This document shows positions 34,024 through 46,089 of a DNA stretch of 64,000 bases, piece after piece. The stretch's first letter is position 1. The number at the start of each line of letters is the position of its first letter. The stretch is from Pleodorina starrii (lineage: Eukaryota > Chlorophyta > Chlorophyceae > Chlamydomonadales > Volvocaceae): positions 8,139,501 through 8,203,500 of the forward strand of contig BRXU01000003.1 of assembly GCA_030267565.1 (NCBI GenBank), given 5' to 3'. The position numbers and the translations under genes are program-made. Under the pieces are notes generated by a model, which saw only the letters and a program-made list of their open reading frames with translations, was not told the origin of the DNA and did not search any database.

Positions 34024-35644
34024 AGGGCGGAGGGCAGGCGCACTTCGGCCTCGCCGGACGTATTTCGCCAAATCCCTTATCCGGGCACACAATCTAATAT
34101 AGAATTGTATAACGTATTACAGTTGTTCGAGGAGTAAGGCCTGAAACGACACATAGGCAAACTTTATCGGCCACGGTGCACAGCTTCCCATGCTGAGGCC
34201 ACGCTGACGTCCAGAAGCCAGTTCGACTGTGCCGCCCCGCAGAGACTTTCATACTTATGATATTTTGCATTCATAGGACCGGCAGAGGATGGCTAGCGAG
34301 GTCTTGGGCTTGTCCCGGGGTAGATGCCAACAACATTTCGGCTCGTTTGGCCAAACTAAATGAAACTAAATGGTCGCGCTGCCTCCAATGTCAGCGCTTC
34401 GCGCCGGGGCCCCGCCCAAAAAGGCAGAGACGACGGACACTTCATTTGATTCCATGTAGTACTTGCCTAAATCCGGAAACGGTGCAACACATCCGCACCC
34501 GCCACCCCGCCAGCGTTCCCCAGCGCGCCGCGCTAGAGACCAAATCGGGCGCCACACCACCAACGTTGCAGCGCCATCCGCACCCTTGTGCTGCGATATG
34601 CTGCAGCTTTGACCAAAGGGTCGTGCGTCACCGCCCCCAGCGCCATGCCGCAACCGCCCTGTACCCTGGCCGCTGCCCCGGCTTCATGCCCCTCAGCAAA
34701 ATAAGATAGCCACCCTGTTCCCAATACAACGAAGCACCGTCGATCGTCTGCGTAAATTCATCGTTTCATTCAGAAAATCCGGGCTTCATCAGCAGGTGCC
34801 CACTGGCGGCTGGCCAGCAGCCACGCCACTCACGCGGAAAAGTACCTCTGCAGCAGCTTGATTGCCTTAACTAACACAAGCAACAAACCGTCATCCATCC
34901 ATCCAATCCATCCTTCCACGGGCCGCATCGCGCGTTGCGTTACAACTGCTGCGTGCGTCTCAAGGTAAATCGTCGCACTCGGCGGCGGCCTCGAGTCCAG
35001 ATAAGGTAGTGCAGCCAGGTGTATCCCGCATCCTTGGTACGTAGCATGCAGGTTCTTGCGGGTGAGTCAGTGTGTCTCCTTCCCTAGCAGTGCGTGGTGC
35101 CGGGAAGGTTGTTTTTTCCTGGTTATCAAATCTACCCTAAATAAACCGACAAATGGAAGGCTGTATGAGAGTGTTCCCTGTGTCGAGACCGTGGCCGTCC
35201 CCGAACAAAAGCGAGCTCGCCTGGTTTATTGGACCAAATCGGGTCACATATGGCACCGCTTCGTGCCGCACGCAAACCGGGCCAACATCATATCTGGGCG
35301 TATGTTTCCTTGAGGAGACGTCGCGATGCCGCCGTGGGTGAAGCTACGGAAGGATCGCAACGGCGACCTAACTGCTGTTGGTTGGGCAATGTCTCATAAG
35401 ATGTCCCAAGGTCCCATGCTCCCATCCTGGGCCGTCGATGACAAAGCTTCAGCCAAAATTAAGCATTACGATACGCTTTCTCATTTGCAGCACCAAACCG
35501 TCATAGCTACACAATAAATCGACTTTCGATTGATTCCGAAGCATTTGTTGCCTTACTATACAGATAACGGCTACAAATCCTTAGCTTATTTTTGATGTGC
35601 TGTCATCATTAATACATGAACAAGCTGAGGGGACGCTCCTACAG

Positions 35645-38600
35645 GTGGCGCCGCAGCTCATTGTGATGGCGCAACGGGTGAACCTGGGTGGCCGGTGAGC
35701 TTGCCTACCCGTTGGAGATACCTGGAGGATCACGGGAGAGTTTACAGCCGCCTGCACTGGGAGCCCTGCAGTTAGGCCACCTGACGCACCGGGCACCGCC
35801 CCTCGAACCGGGACATGCGGAGCGCTTTTGCTTCAAGTCATATCTGTAGCTGTTTCCATCCCTCAACGGCCTCACGGGAAGCATAATCGGACCGGCTGGC
35901 AACATAACACGCCAAGAAAAAAGATTAGCAGTAGTGCACACAGTTTACTTGCTTGCCACCGGCGGTACCTGAAACACAGAACCAAGCTTTGACCAACCCG
36001 CTCCCTTACCTCATTTCACCCTTAGTTACGGGATGTGTATTCGCGTTGTCATCTCTGACATTGTTTGGCGTTAAAATGCTCCCCGCAGGTCTACATCTGT
36101 TGGTGAGCTGCTTCAAACGTCCCGGCCACGTGGCCTGATGAAGCTGACCGATCGTGATCGGCTACCACAACAGCGGCTCTGCAGCGCTTCCAGCAGGTTG
36201 GCCCAACGCGCACGTACGATATCGTACGGGAGCACTGCTCAAGTTCAGGGCCGAAAATGCCCCGGGAAAGACCATGCGTGCATGTGAATCGCGCGGGACT
36301 GCGTGTATGTCGGTGACGTGGGGCGCGCGGGAGCGCAGCAACGGGATGCGCCGGAGCGTTGGCTGTGCGTGACAACCCAGGACATACAGCAGGTAGGTGC
36401 AGCGCGTATCACACACAAAATACCTTGCCCTTTATTCGTTTGCGCAGTGCCGTCGTCGTCACGCATGTGCCGGAGGGCGCGCTGTCGGAGAGCTCCGATG
36501 ACGAGGAACAAGACCACGCCGGTGAGTAGTTCGCACCAGCCATTCGAAGGTCTACGTATTAGGTGGCAAACGGTGACAAAGACTGCCGCCTGCGTTTGTT
36601 GCTGCTGCTGTGGACCCCCTGCTGCTGGAAACAGGATGTGTATGGGCATGTATGTAAGTGCGTGTACGCACGTGACGGCCATTGGTTGAGCGACAGAGAT
36701 CACTGCTGGTCCTCCGTTTTGGGAACCGCTTCATGGCTTATTATAGGGGCGTGTATACGTGCCATGCCTTTATGTTCTGCAAGCAGCTGTAGATAGTTCT
36801 CGTAAGCGACCGCCCGCACGTGCGCCCCCGCCGCCCCATGCCGGCGGCCCGTCGGGCCAACAGTAAGGCCTGCTGCTGGGTGTCGGGCTCCATCAGCATG
36901 TATGCATCTCCTCTAGCTATGTCTTTTGCAGTCCTCATCACGACCCAGATTTTATTGGCTGCGCGGCCTTCCCTCCCTCCCGCCCAACTCCATGCAGGGA
37001 CGTCTCTCCCCGCCCACACTACTCCGGCCAACCTGCGCGACGTCGTCCAGGCGGTGCGAACGTTGAAGGCGGTCCTGGAGGCGAAATGGCCGGTCAACGG
37101 CTGGACCCCCGAGGCGCTGTCAAGCTTGAAGAGCGAGTTCTCTGGCAATCGCAGCAGGTATGTCGGTGAGCGGCGCGCGGCTGCATAGCTCCGTCCCGCG
37201 GGCGGGCGCGGGTGATTTTGACTTTCGATTTATTAGGTGGAAGCATGTTGCTGCGGTGCATCTGCTGCTGTGCGCGCGCGTGTGGACCTCGGGTCGTTCG
37301 AACCTGGATGGATGACCCACATCACCGACACCACCCCTTTTGTTGCTGCGATGCTGCAGGCTGTGGGAGCTGATCGAGCAGATCATGCTCCTCATGCAGC
37401 GAGAGCCACCCGCCCTGCCCTCACCATCAACAACAGCAGTAGCAGCGGCTGCCGATGAGGAGGAGGAGGCAACATCAGGATCGACGGCAGCGATCCCAGC
37501 TGCACCAGCAGAGGCAGCGCGTGGGGATGGACGCTGCACTTCGGCGTCGGCGAATGCTGTGGTGGCAACCGAGGCGGGGAAACATGAGCGCCTGCTTCAA
37601 CACGAGCGGCAGGACGGCGCCGAGCTGGAGCCGCACCAGCACCGTCATAAGCACAAGCAAGTCTCTAACGGCGGAGCTTCGGCTGCTGTTAGCACTGTGA
37701 GCGCAGCTTCGGCAGCAGCGGTTCCAGCTGCGACCGAGGCTACGACGGTTGATCCCACGACGACGACGTCGACGTCCGAAGCTTCGAGCGGGGCGGCCAC
37801 GCTCGAGTCGGCGGCGGCGTCAGCTGGGACACAAGGCCTACCTCTGGTGAAGCGAGCGGGACCACCAAACTCCCAGGCAAACATGTGCGTTACCAAGTAA
37901 TTAGGTTATGTGTGCGTAGCTATGTGGAGGAGGGATCATCGGCCCGCCACTTTTATTGTTTTCGCATCGTAAGTGGCGCGGTAGGTGGTCGGTGGACGGA
38001 AGGATGCGCCGGTGCTATTTTCAGGATAGCAATCAAGCTAGGCAAGCAACGGCAGCGCAGCTGCTGTATGTATGAGGGTCTCTCACACGGCGTGCGTTCA
38101 AGTTTGCATCCTGACCCTCTACGGCGACCTCGCCTCTCACTCCCTGCAGGATGCTGCCCAAGGGCGAGCGCGACGCTGCTGGCGCTGCGGCGGCGGCGGA
38201 CATGGCGGATACGCTGCTGCGGGTCAGTCTTCACGGAGCTTGCCGACCTTCATCATTCTATTGTTGCCTTGCTTGCCACATACATCGTCATTGTTCTGGA
38301 GGGTCCGTGATGATGATGTATGCGGCGGGAAGACCGGGCGCGTAAGATAGACGGACAAGTGTGGCCCGCCGCGTTCCGTCTCTGCGCGTCGAGGCCGGCC
38401 GGACATGACTGGACTACCCACGCATCCAAAGCGGCGCCTGCGTGGGACATGTCACCGTATGCCATGCTCCTGCGAGCCGGGCGCAATTTTCTATTTCCCA
38501 GTTTCGTCGCCGCCGTGTCCCTGCTGCCTCCTCTGCCCGCATGCAGGAGCGGCTTGAAGCCCTGCTACGCCCCGAGCACCCCTGGTCAGCCTCCCTGCTG

Positions 38601-41600
38601 GCCCTGACTGCCGATGACGCAAGCGGCCTTCCAGTCGGGGGCGCGCGCGCCAAGTCCAGCAATGTCGTCGACCATCTGGCGGTGTTGCTGACGACCGACC
38701 CCTCGCCAGTCTGCGGCGGGGCGGGCCATGCCAGCGCCGCCCCAGACACGCCGCCGGCGGGCGGCATCGCGGCGCCGCGGCCTCGGGAGGAATATCTGCA
38801 GCTGCTGTCGCGGCTGCTGAGGCAGCGGTGCGCAGTTCTGACGGCCGATGGGCAGGTGCGCATCCTGGTCGACGGCATTCTCGTCGCCAACGGCCGTAGC
38901 AGCGGACAACTGCGCCCAGAGGCCGCGACGACCCGGCGGCGGCTGGGCGCCGGCGGGGGACAGCAGCAGCTCCAGACGACGACGAATGCCCTCCTGGCGC
39001 AGCTGAGGGCCTGCCGTTCGCGTGTGGCCGGAGCGGCAGCTAGGGACCTTGCGCTGGCGGCCATGCCCAGGGCCCCCGGGGACCACGACGACGTGGTTTA
39101 CATGTCGCCAGCGCTGCAAGTAGCCGCCGCGACGGCCGCTGCGGATGCAGCGGCAGATGCCGACACGGAGGGCGAGGTCCCGCCGGTCCTGGGTGACCTG
39201 CTGCCGCTGCTGTCGGCGGGCGGGGAGGCAGCTGATGAGTGGCTGCTGCTGAGCAACATCTACGCTGCACGCTTCCCAGGTGGGTATCCGTCGTCGGTAC
39301 GTAAATATGGGGTGTAGATCTAACTGCAGCATGGCATGTGGACTGGTGCGAATAGCACGTCTGCACGTGTTTGTATGGAGGACCGTGTTTGAAGGGTTGA
39401 CAACTTGACATGTACAGCAAATCCGGTTTTCGTACCGTCAGCAGTCGGGACATGCCACAACTTCTCCGGCGGTTCGTTCTTCGTTGTGATGTGCACCCAG
39501 CAGGTCTGCGGGCAACCGAGTTGCTGCGGCTGTTCGAGCAGCTGGGAGTGAAGACCTTCCCGGAGCCCACACCACGGCGCGTGGAGCTCACCGCCGCGGA
39601 GCTGCAAGCCATCCCCTGGGCCGCGGACGACGCTGCAGCAGGGATGTCGGCACAGGCGGCCCCGCCGCAGCCTTCTTGCAAACCCAAGCAGCCGTCCGAA
39701 GCGGCGGTGGATGCCCCGGTGGCGGTGCTGGACTGGTCATGCCTGGCGTTGCTGCGCCTCGTGCTGCAGGCGATGGGCACGCCCACCGCCGCGGCTGACG
39801 TCGCGATACCGAGGTACGTGCGTGCTGCACCACTGCCGTTCGTTTACCTGCTGCCGTGACTATCATCACGCCACCTTTCATTCGCCTGCCGCCCCCCCGC
39901 CTGCACAGCCTTCGACTCCTCGCTCAGCTGCTGGCGGCGCACTGGGACCGATTCGAGGCCGCCATGGACGCCCACCTGCTGTTGGAGCCCCTGGCGCCGC
40001 CGCTGTCGTTGAGGCGGCCTCAGGGCCCTAGCTCCATCGCCTTCGAGCTGCGAGCACTGCCTTGGCTTGTCGCCAGACTGGGCGGGGAGCTTTGCCTGCG
40101 GCGCCCGGTGGAGGTCTTTGCCCCACTTCGGCCCATCAAGCAGGTCTTAGGGCCCCGAGTCCCCTACGTCGACATCTGGGAGGAGGACGACTGCGTCGGC
40201 GGCGCTGACAGCAAGGGCGATGACAGCAGCTGCTGCAGCTCACCAGCAGCGGTCATGCTGCGGCAGCTGGGTGTGGTTTACGAGCTCACGCTGCAGGTGA
40301 TGCTTGACCTGCTGCGGACATGGTCGTCGCGTGATGGGGCCTACGCCTCTTCGCTGTCCTTCATGGCGGGCGTATACGGCCACCTGGGGAGGCAACTTGC
40401 GCGTCTTGATGATGAGGCAGCAACATCCGCAGGCAGTAATGCATCATCAGCAGCAGCAGCAGTAGCAGCAGCCGCTGCTGCACCGCCGGCGGGCGTGAGA
40501 GCAGCGGCAGCAGCTGGTACGGCAGCAGCCGGCGCGCTGGAGGAGGGCGGCAGCCACCCAGCTGCAGAGCCTGGCAGCAGTCACGCTCTGCAGCTCAAGA
40601 CTGTCATCATGGAGCATCTGGGCAAGGAACGCATCATCTGGCTGCCGGACGACCCGACAGCCGTATTGGGGGAGAAGGACGTACCTGGGCGCTTCCACAG
40701 GTGAGGGTCGGGTCGGGTCGGGTTGGGTCGGGTTGGGGCTATCAGAGGTTGGGCTGCACAGGTTGGGCGCGTGTGCGCGGTTCGTTGAGCATGTTTGGGC
40801 GGGCCGGGCGTGCTAGGCACTGGGCAAGGAGAAGGTTCCAGCTTACTTGCAGCTAACGGGACTGAACTTGTAGGCAGCAGGACATCCGGGCTGCCGTGCA
40901 TGTGGCATTGCGGTCCGCTGACCAATGCGACCAGTGCTCTTCGATCGATCGGAACTGAATGGATGGGGATGTGCGTACACACACGCACGGCGGCTTTGGA
41001 CCCGCCGGAGCGAGGATACAGCAGAATCAGATCCTGCCACTGTCGTTCATTGCAAGAGGTTTGACGCACGGCTCGCTCCGTCCCTATCTCCGCGCGTTCC
41101 GCAGGTGCGACGAAGTGGTGATCAGCGACCCCGCCAACGTCCTGGACCCCTTGCTCCGGCTGCTGCGGCGGCTGCTGCTGCCTGGCAAGACCCTTCCGGC
41201 GTTATTGCCGCCCCGGCTGCTGCCACACCACTTCCAGCCGGTAGGGTCCATGCACACAACGGGCCACACCGCTGCCGCCGGCGCGTTTTTCGCTGGGTTG
41301 GCGCCGGCGAGCGCGCCTACTCCGCCGGGCGGCCCTTTCGCGGCGGCCCCCGCCGTGCAAGACCCGCCAGCCGCTGCCCACGGGGCGAAGCCGTCGGCCC
41401 CCATCGCGTCCACGCCGTCCACGCGGGGCTACCTCGATGCCCTCCGCGCCTGCGCTGCAGCGGCCCAGCAGCAGCACGGGTCCGCAGACGAAAGTCGCGA
41501 GTGTGCGGCGATCACCCTGCGGATCCTCACCTACTGGGCCCGCCAGCTGGCGGCGGGTGAGCTGAAGGGCGACGACCTGGCCGAGCTGCGCAAGGGCTTC

Positions 41601-44600
41601 CTGGGCGAGAGGCTGCTGCCGTGCGTGTCGGGCAAGTGGCGCCAGGTGGACGCGGGCGTGTGCTGGAACGATGACCCGTGGGTCGCTGATGCGCTGCGGC
41701 GGTCGTCGTCGTCCGGCTCGGCTGCTGGACTGGAGCTGGAGCTGGTGTTGCTGCCGCAGAGGCCGCTGCCGCAGCAGAGCGCCTGGGGGGTTCGACACGG
41801 TGCGGCGCAAGCGGCTGGCCATGGCGGCACGGTCGAGGGATCCGTGTCGACGCTCCTGGAGGCCTTGGGAGTGCGACCGCTGTCGCTTTGCGTGTCAATC
41901 AGGTGCGTCACCGCTGATGACCGGATGGGCTGGGGCGCTGGGCTGGGATGAGTGAGATTGCTGTGTGTGTGTGTTTGCGCAGTTTGTTGGGTTCCCTGCT
42001 GCTTGGCAGGGCTGCTGGGCTGCTCGGCTGCGCTGGGTTTCTGGCTGGATGGGTAGCTGAGGCAGCCTTCGTTGTATTCGTGCCGCGCCTCCTCTGCGGT
42101 TGAGCGGCGGGCATTTACGCGTAGCGCACTCAGCCGTCAGCCCGCTTGATGTTGTTGCGCTGCGGTTCGTGCGGTGCGCGCACCGATGACATACAAGGGG
42201 CGACACGCAGCAGGTCTCAACACGCGCGCGACGACCCAATCCGACCCAGATCGACGCGGAATCCTGTGTTCATTGGCTGCGTGGCTGGCCCGCCCTGAAT
42301 CTGTCGCACGCAGCGTGCGCGCTTACGGCCCACCCACGCACGGCACCGCGCTGGAGTCGGCGGTCCGTAAGGCGATCCTGGCGGCGGAGCCGCTCCTGTG
42401 GGACATGACCCGCATGACCCCGGAGAGCGAGCGTCGACAGCGGATGGGTGCGTGTCCCCAGTTGTATGAGGGCTTGTGTGCGGCACTGAATCGGGGCGTT
42501 TTGACCACCGGATGGGTACTAACGCATTCGTCCGGCCCGTGCTCTTCCAGCACGCGCAGCGCGTCCCGTTTTACTGAAGTAAACTCGCCCAACCTTGATT
42601 CGCGCATTCGCCCACCGCCGCCGACAACCGGCGCCTCGTCCAGGAAACGCACGTGATCCGTTAGTTGCTTGCTTTTAGGATCCTGGCCACGGATCTGCGC
42701 TCGGACGGAGCGAGTATGTGCTCAGGTGTTGGAGCATGCATACCACTGCTGCCCTCGTGTGTTTCTGGCCTGCTGGCGCCTGCCACTTGTAGTGTCCTTG
42801 GAGATGCACTGCTGATCTGGCATTCCCCCCGAGTCCTTGTTGGAAGGACGATACAACACCACTGACCTGCCCCGTGCCCCCCACTCCCGGTGTTACCTGC
42901 ACGCACGCGGATTCGCCGCCTGCTGGCCGGCGTCTACGACCTTCATTATTTCTGGCCTCAGGCGCCGTGAAGGGCCTCTTGCAGGACTTCAGGTGCGTTG
43001 TTAGTGTTCAGTGGCTACCGTGCGTGGGCGCTAATGGGGTAATCCGTCCACCACCGGCAGCAGCGTCGCAAGCTGCTGGATTGTTTCATTCCCTTTTCAC
43101 GTGCTCTTCGACGCCCTGCCGAACACTGCGTGCCCCGCACCCTCGCTAAATTGATTAAATAAATGTATTAAATAGGTTAATAAGTTAACTGAAAGAAAGT
43201 GATTAGATAAAATTAGATAAAATTAGATAAAATTAGATGAAATTAATATTTGAATTAATTATGATAATTTAATTAAATAAATTGCCGACCGGCCAGGGTG
43301 CTCGTGGTGCCGTCCTTCACGGCCGAGCTGAGTCTCGTGAGAGATGCGGCCGCAGCAGCGGTGTCCGGTAGCGGGCCGCTGGCCGCCGTGCCGGCGGCGT
43401 GGCAGCAGCGGCAGCAGGCGCCCCAGCCGACAGTGGCGGCGGCAGCGGGCCGCGGGACCACTGCTGCTGCCCCCGTGGTCACGCTGGAGCGGCAGCCGCG
43501 GGCGGTGATGGCGGGATCGAGACTGTTCGTGCTCCAGAACGCCGCCTACGGTAACCTCTCAGCCATTAGCCTGGAGCTCACCAGGTGAGCAGTGGTACGG
43601 TAGATATAGAGAGGGTGGGTGCGTGGATGCTGCGGCTGCTGCGGCTGCTGCACAGTGCTCCAGTCTATGCGGTGTGATGTGCTGGAGGGTTTACAGCAGC
43701 AGGACGCGCTGCTGCATTTTGTATTGGGCGGATAAATAAACCCCGCCCGTGCTCGGATATGCGGGTGTTGAGGACGGCGCTCTTCCCTCAGACGCGATTA
43801 CTCCACACCTTGCTTCCAAGCAAGCAACTCCGGCACTTGCAGCTGCGGTGCGCGGCGGCGTTGGCACAGGATTGCTCCTGCTGGCGCCTGCCTGCCTGCC
43901 GAACCTGCCTTCTTCGTAGGGCCACTCAGAATGAAAAGTCCTCCCAAAAGCGCCCTCACCGACTTCAAGTTCGCCATCTTGCTGGCCCCTCCGTGGATAC
44001 CCCCTCCCTCAACACACACACGCACGAAACTCTAACCCCTTAACCCCTGCAGGCTCCTCAACTGTGGCAGGCCATGGCCAGCCCTCGCGGCGCGGCTGCG
44101 GGATTTGTTGCGCTCGGCTGTGGCTGGTCGCGTCCCGGAGGGTGGCCGCCACCAGCCGCAACTGACCGTCGCGACCTGGCGCCTTCCGCCACCGACCGGG
44201 GCGGACGACACTGAGACCGACCGGGCGCCCAAGCGCGTCAGGACGGGCATCTCCGGTGGCGGCGGGGGTGCGCAGACGCCGGCGGCGGCACATGCCGCAG
44301 CGGCAGGCGGCGGCATCACGGGGCCCAAGAAGCGAGCCGTTGGGCAGGAGAACTGTGGCCGCGGTGCCGGTGCTGCTGCTGACGGACGCAGCAGCAGTGC
44401 GTCGACTGCTGGAGGGGCGGCTGCCGCAATTGCTCCTGCTGCTGCCGTTCGCGCGCCGCTCGCCGAGCGGCAGGTCCAGCATCATCAGCAGCCGCAACAA
44501 CCGCAGCAGCCGCAGCAACAACAGCCGCTGCAGAAGCCCGCCGTGCAAACTACCGGGGTGAGGAAGGAGGGGCGGGGCAGCGGGTGGCCGGTAGCTAGGT

Positions 44601-46089
44601 GGGGACGCAGGGCCGTACGTGGGGCGGTGCGTGTGTAGACGATGGACACATACGGTACAATGATGGGCATCCATACGCTCTGAAGGGAATCATGGCGATG
44701 CTTAGGAAGCTATTAAGAAAGCGAGGCGACTCGGGCAGGGGTCCCTTTTATAATCGTTGCGCTGCTCACAGCACCCGCACCTAACCACAGAACCTACACA
44801 CGCGCTGCCCATCAGACGATGCATGCGACGTCCCCGCCGAGCGTGCGCGGCGGCGTTGCTCTCGCTGCTGTTTCCCATTGCGGAGCTCGCTTGCGTCCGC
44901 GTTGCACCCCACCCACCCACCCACTCTTGCCTTTGGCATGCTGCGTCTGCGCAGACGAACTGTGGAGAGGTCCAGCAGCGACGGCACCTGGTGGCGAGGC
45001 GGTCCGGGTGGGCCGTTAGCGAGAACGAGGACCCCCGCGAGCAGCGCAACCGGGTACGTGCGTGTGCAACCGTTCGTGCGGGTGCGGGTGCATGTCCTCA
45101 GAAACGGAGCGAGGGCAGTGTGGCTGGTGGCTGGTGGCTGCCAGCACACACCCTGCGTGCTGCTCGATATGCACCAGCTAGCCGGATGTCCTGCCCACCG
45201 GCGGGGCGTTGCCCGTCTGTCTGGTCACGCAGGCCCACGAACGGCTGCCGCAGTAGTGATCGATCATTGACCGCGCCATACATGCACACACCGCGCCACC
45301 CCAGATAGCACGGCGCGTGGCCTCCCATAGCAACCCGCGCATATGTACTTCTGCGAGCAGGAGACGGGTCGCAAAGGGGAGGCGTTTGTCTATCAGCTCC
45401 TGAAGCGGGAGCTGATGCCAGTGGAAGGACGGACGGACGACGACGCGGCGGCCGCGCTGGAAGACCGCTGCGGTGCGCGTGGGCCGTTGCAGCAGGTGGG
45501 CCCCGGCGGCCGCAGCCGCGTGGCTGACCGCGTCGCTGGCACTGTGCCTGCTACCCGGGCTCGGGGCCGCCCCTCCGTGGAGTGGGTTAACGAGTCGGCA
45601 GAGACCGGGTCTCCGTACGACCTCATCATCCACTACCCCAACGGCTGCACGGAGTTCGTCGAGGTCAAGGTGCGCGACGCGAGATAGAATGAAGCCGACG
45701 TCGCACCGGATTCATTGATTGTTAGCTCGGTAGATAGAGTCGGTAGCTGGCTAGCTAGATAGCTAGCTACAAGCAAGCCCCCCGCCTCCCGCTTCGGAGC
45801 GCCGACGTGCCTTACTTACCTCACCACATCCCCTCGCCGCCCGCCCGCCGGTGGCCCCGTGCGTGTACATCGCTGCATTGCTGCGCAGTCCACCGCCTTC
45901 CGCAGCAAGGACCGCTTCGACATCAGCCTACGCGAGCTGAACTTCGCGTATGAGCAGGGCGCCCGGTACGTTGTGTACCAGGTGCTGGACACCAACGGCG
46001 ACCGCCCCGTTGTCGTGCGGTGGCCCGACCTCAAGGGCATGGTGCAGTCCAGGGCTGCGCGAGTGCTCTTTACCCTGCCGCGCCAGTAG
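35645..46089 (+). CDS. NO VEIN-like protein with C-terminal DUF3883 (5' part not found)
   Basis: Exons seen: 35645-35694, 36089-36196, 36448-36521, 36998-37157, 37360-37884, 38150-38222, 38547-39279, 39504-39813, 39909-40700, 41105-41902, 42314-42447, 42962-42992, 43297-43584, 44053-44557, 44955-45053, 45361-45669, 45889-46089; 1729 residues in one closed frame. The C-terminus is a DUF3883 domain: TGRKGEAFVYQLL, VEWVNESAETGSPYDLII, EFVEVKV, then DRFDISLRELNFAYEQGARYVVYQV. That matches plant NO VEIN (nuclear, leaf vascular patterning and auxin response) and keeps the E...D...ExK pattern of PD-(D/E)XK nuclease folds. The long middle region (LWELIEQIML, AAHWDRFEAAMDAH, FVLQNAAYGNLSAISLEL) fits NO VEIN more weakly. 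NO VEIN also has a sacsin-type GHKL ATPase, which is not visible here. The first exon listed begins at an acceptor, so the true start is upstream. Confidence 0.85.
43147..43284. repeat. AT-rich island with 10-bp tandem repeats in an intron
   Basis: About 138 bases with very low GC inside the 42993-43296 intron of the NO VEIN-like gene, surrounded by GC-rich DNA. It includes about 3.5 copies of ATAAAATTAG (43207-43243) and further TTAAT/AATTAA words. The flanking splice sites are intact. Confidence 0.9.

Larger units (their letters stand above)
32053..35644. other. Repeat-rich intergenic region
   Basis: It has lower GC than the genes around it and contains dispersed repeats: GGGGCCCCGCCC words at 32678, 33798 and 34406, direct repeats at 33508 and 33691, and an inverted relative of the 289-bp unit at 33888-34023. 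Upstream exons of the NO VEIN-like gene should lie here or further left, but none was recognised before 35645. A same-frame pair of small ORFs (35056-35517) is interrupted by one TGA. Confidence 0.6.

Noticed and set aside
34257..34709. Possible zinc-finger/LINE remnant (CSTCLNPETVQHI)
   Set aside because: It resembles the Cys-His end of some non-LTR retrotransposon proteins, but the rest of the frame shows no reverse transcriptase or endonuclease motif and it is short.
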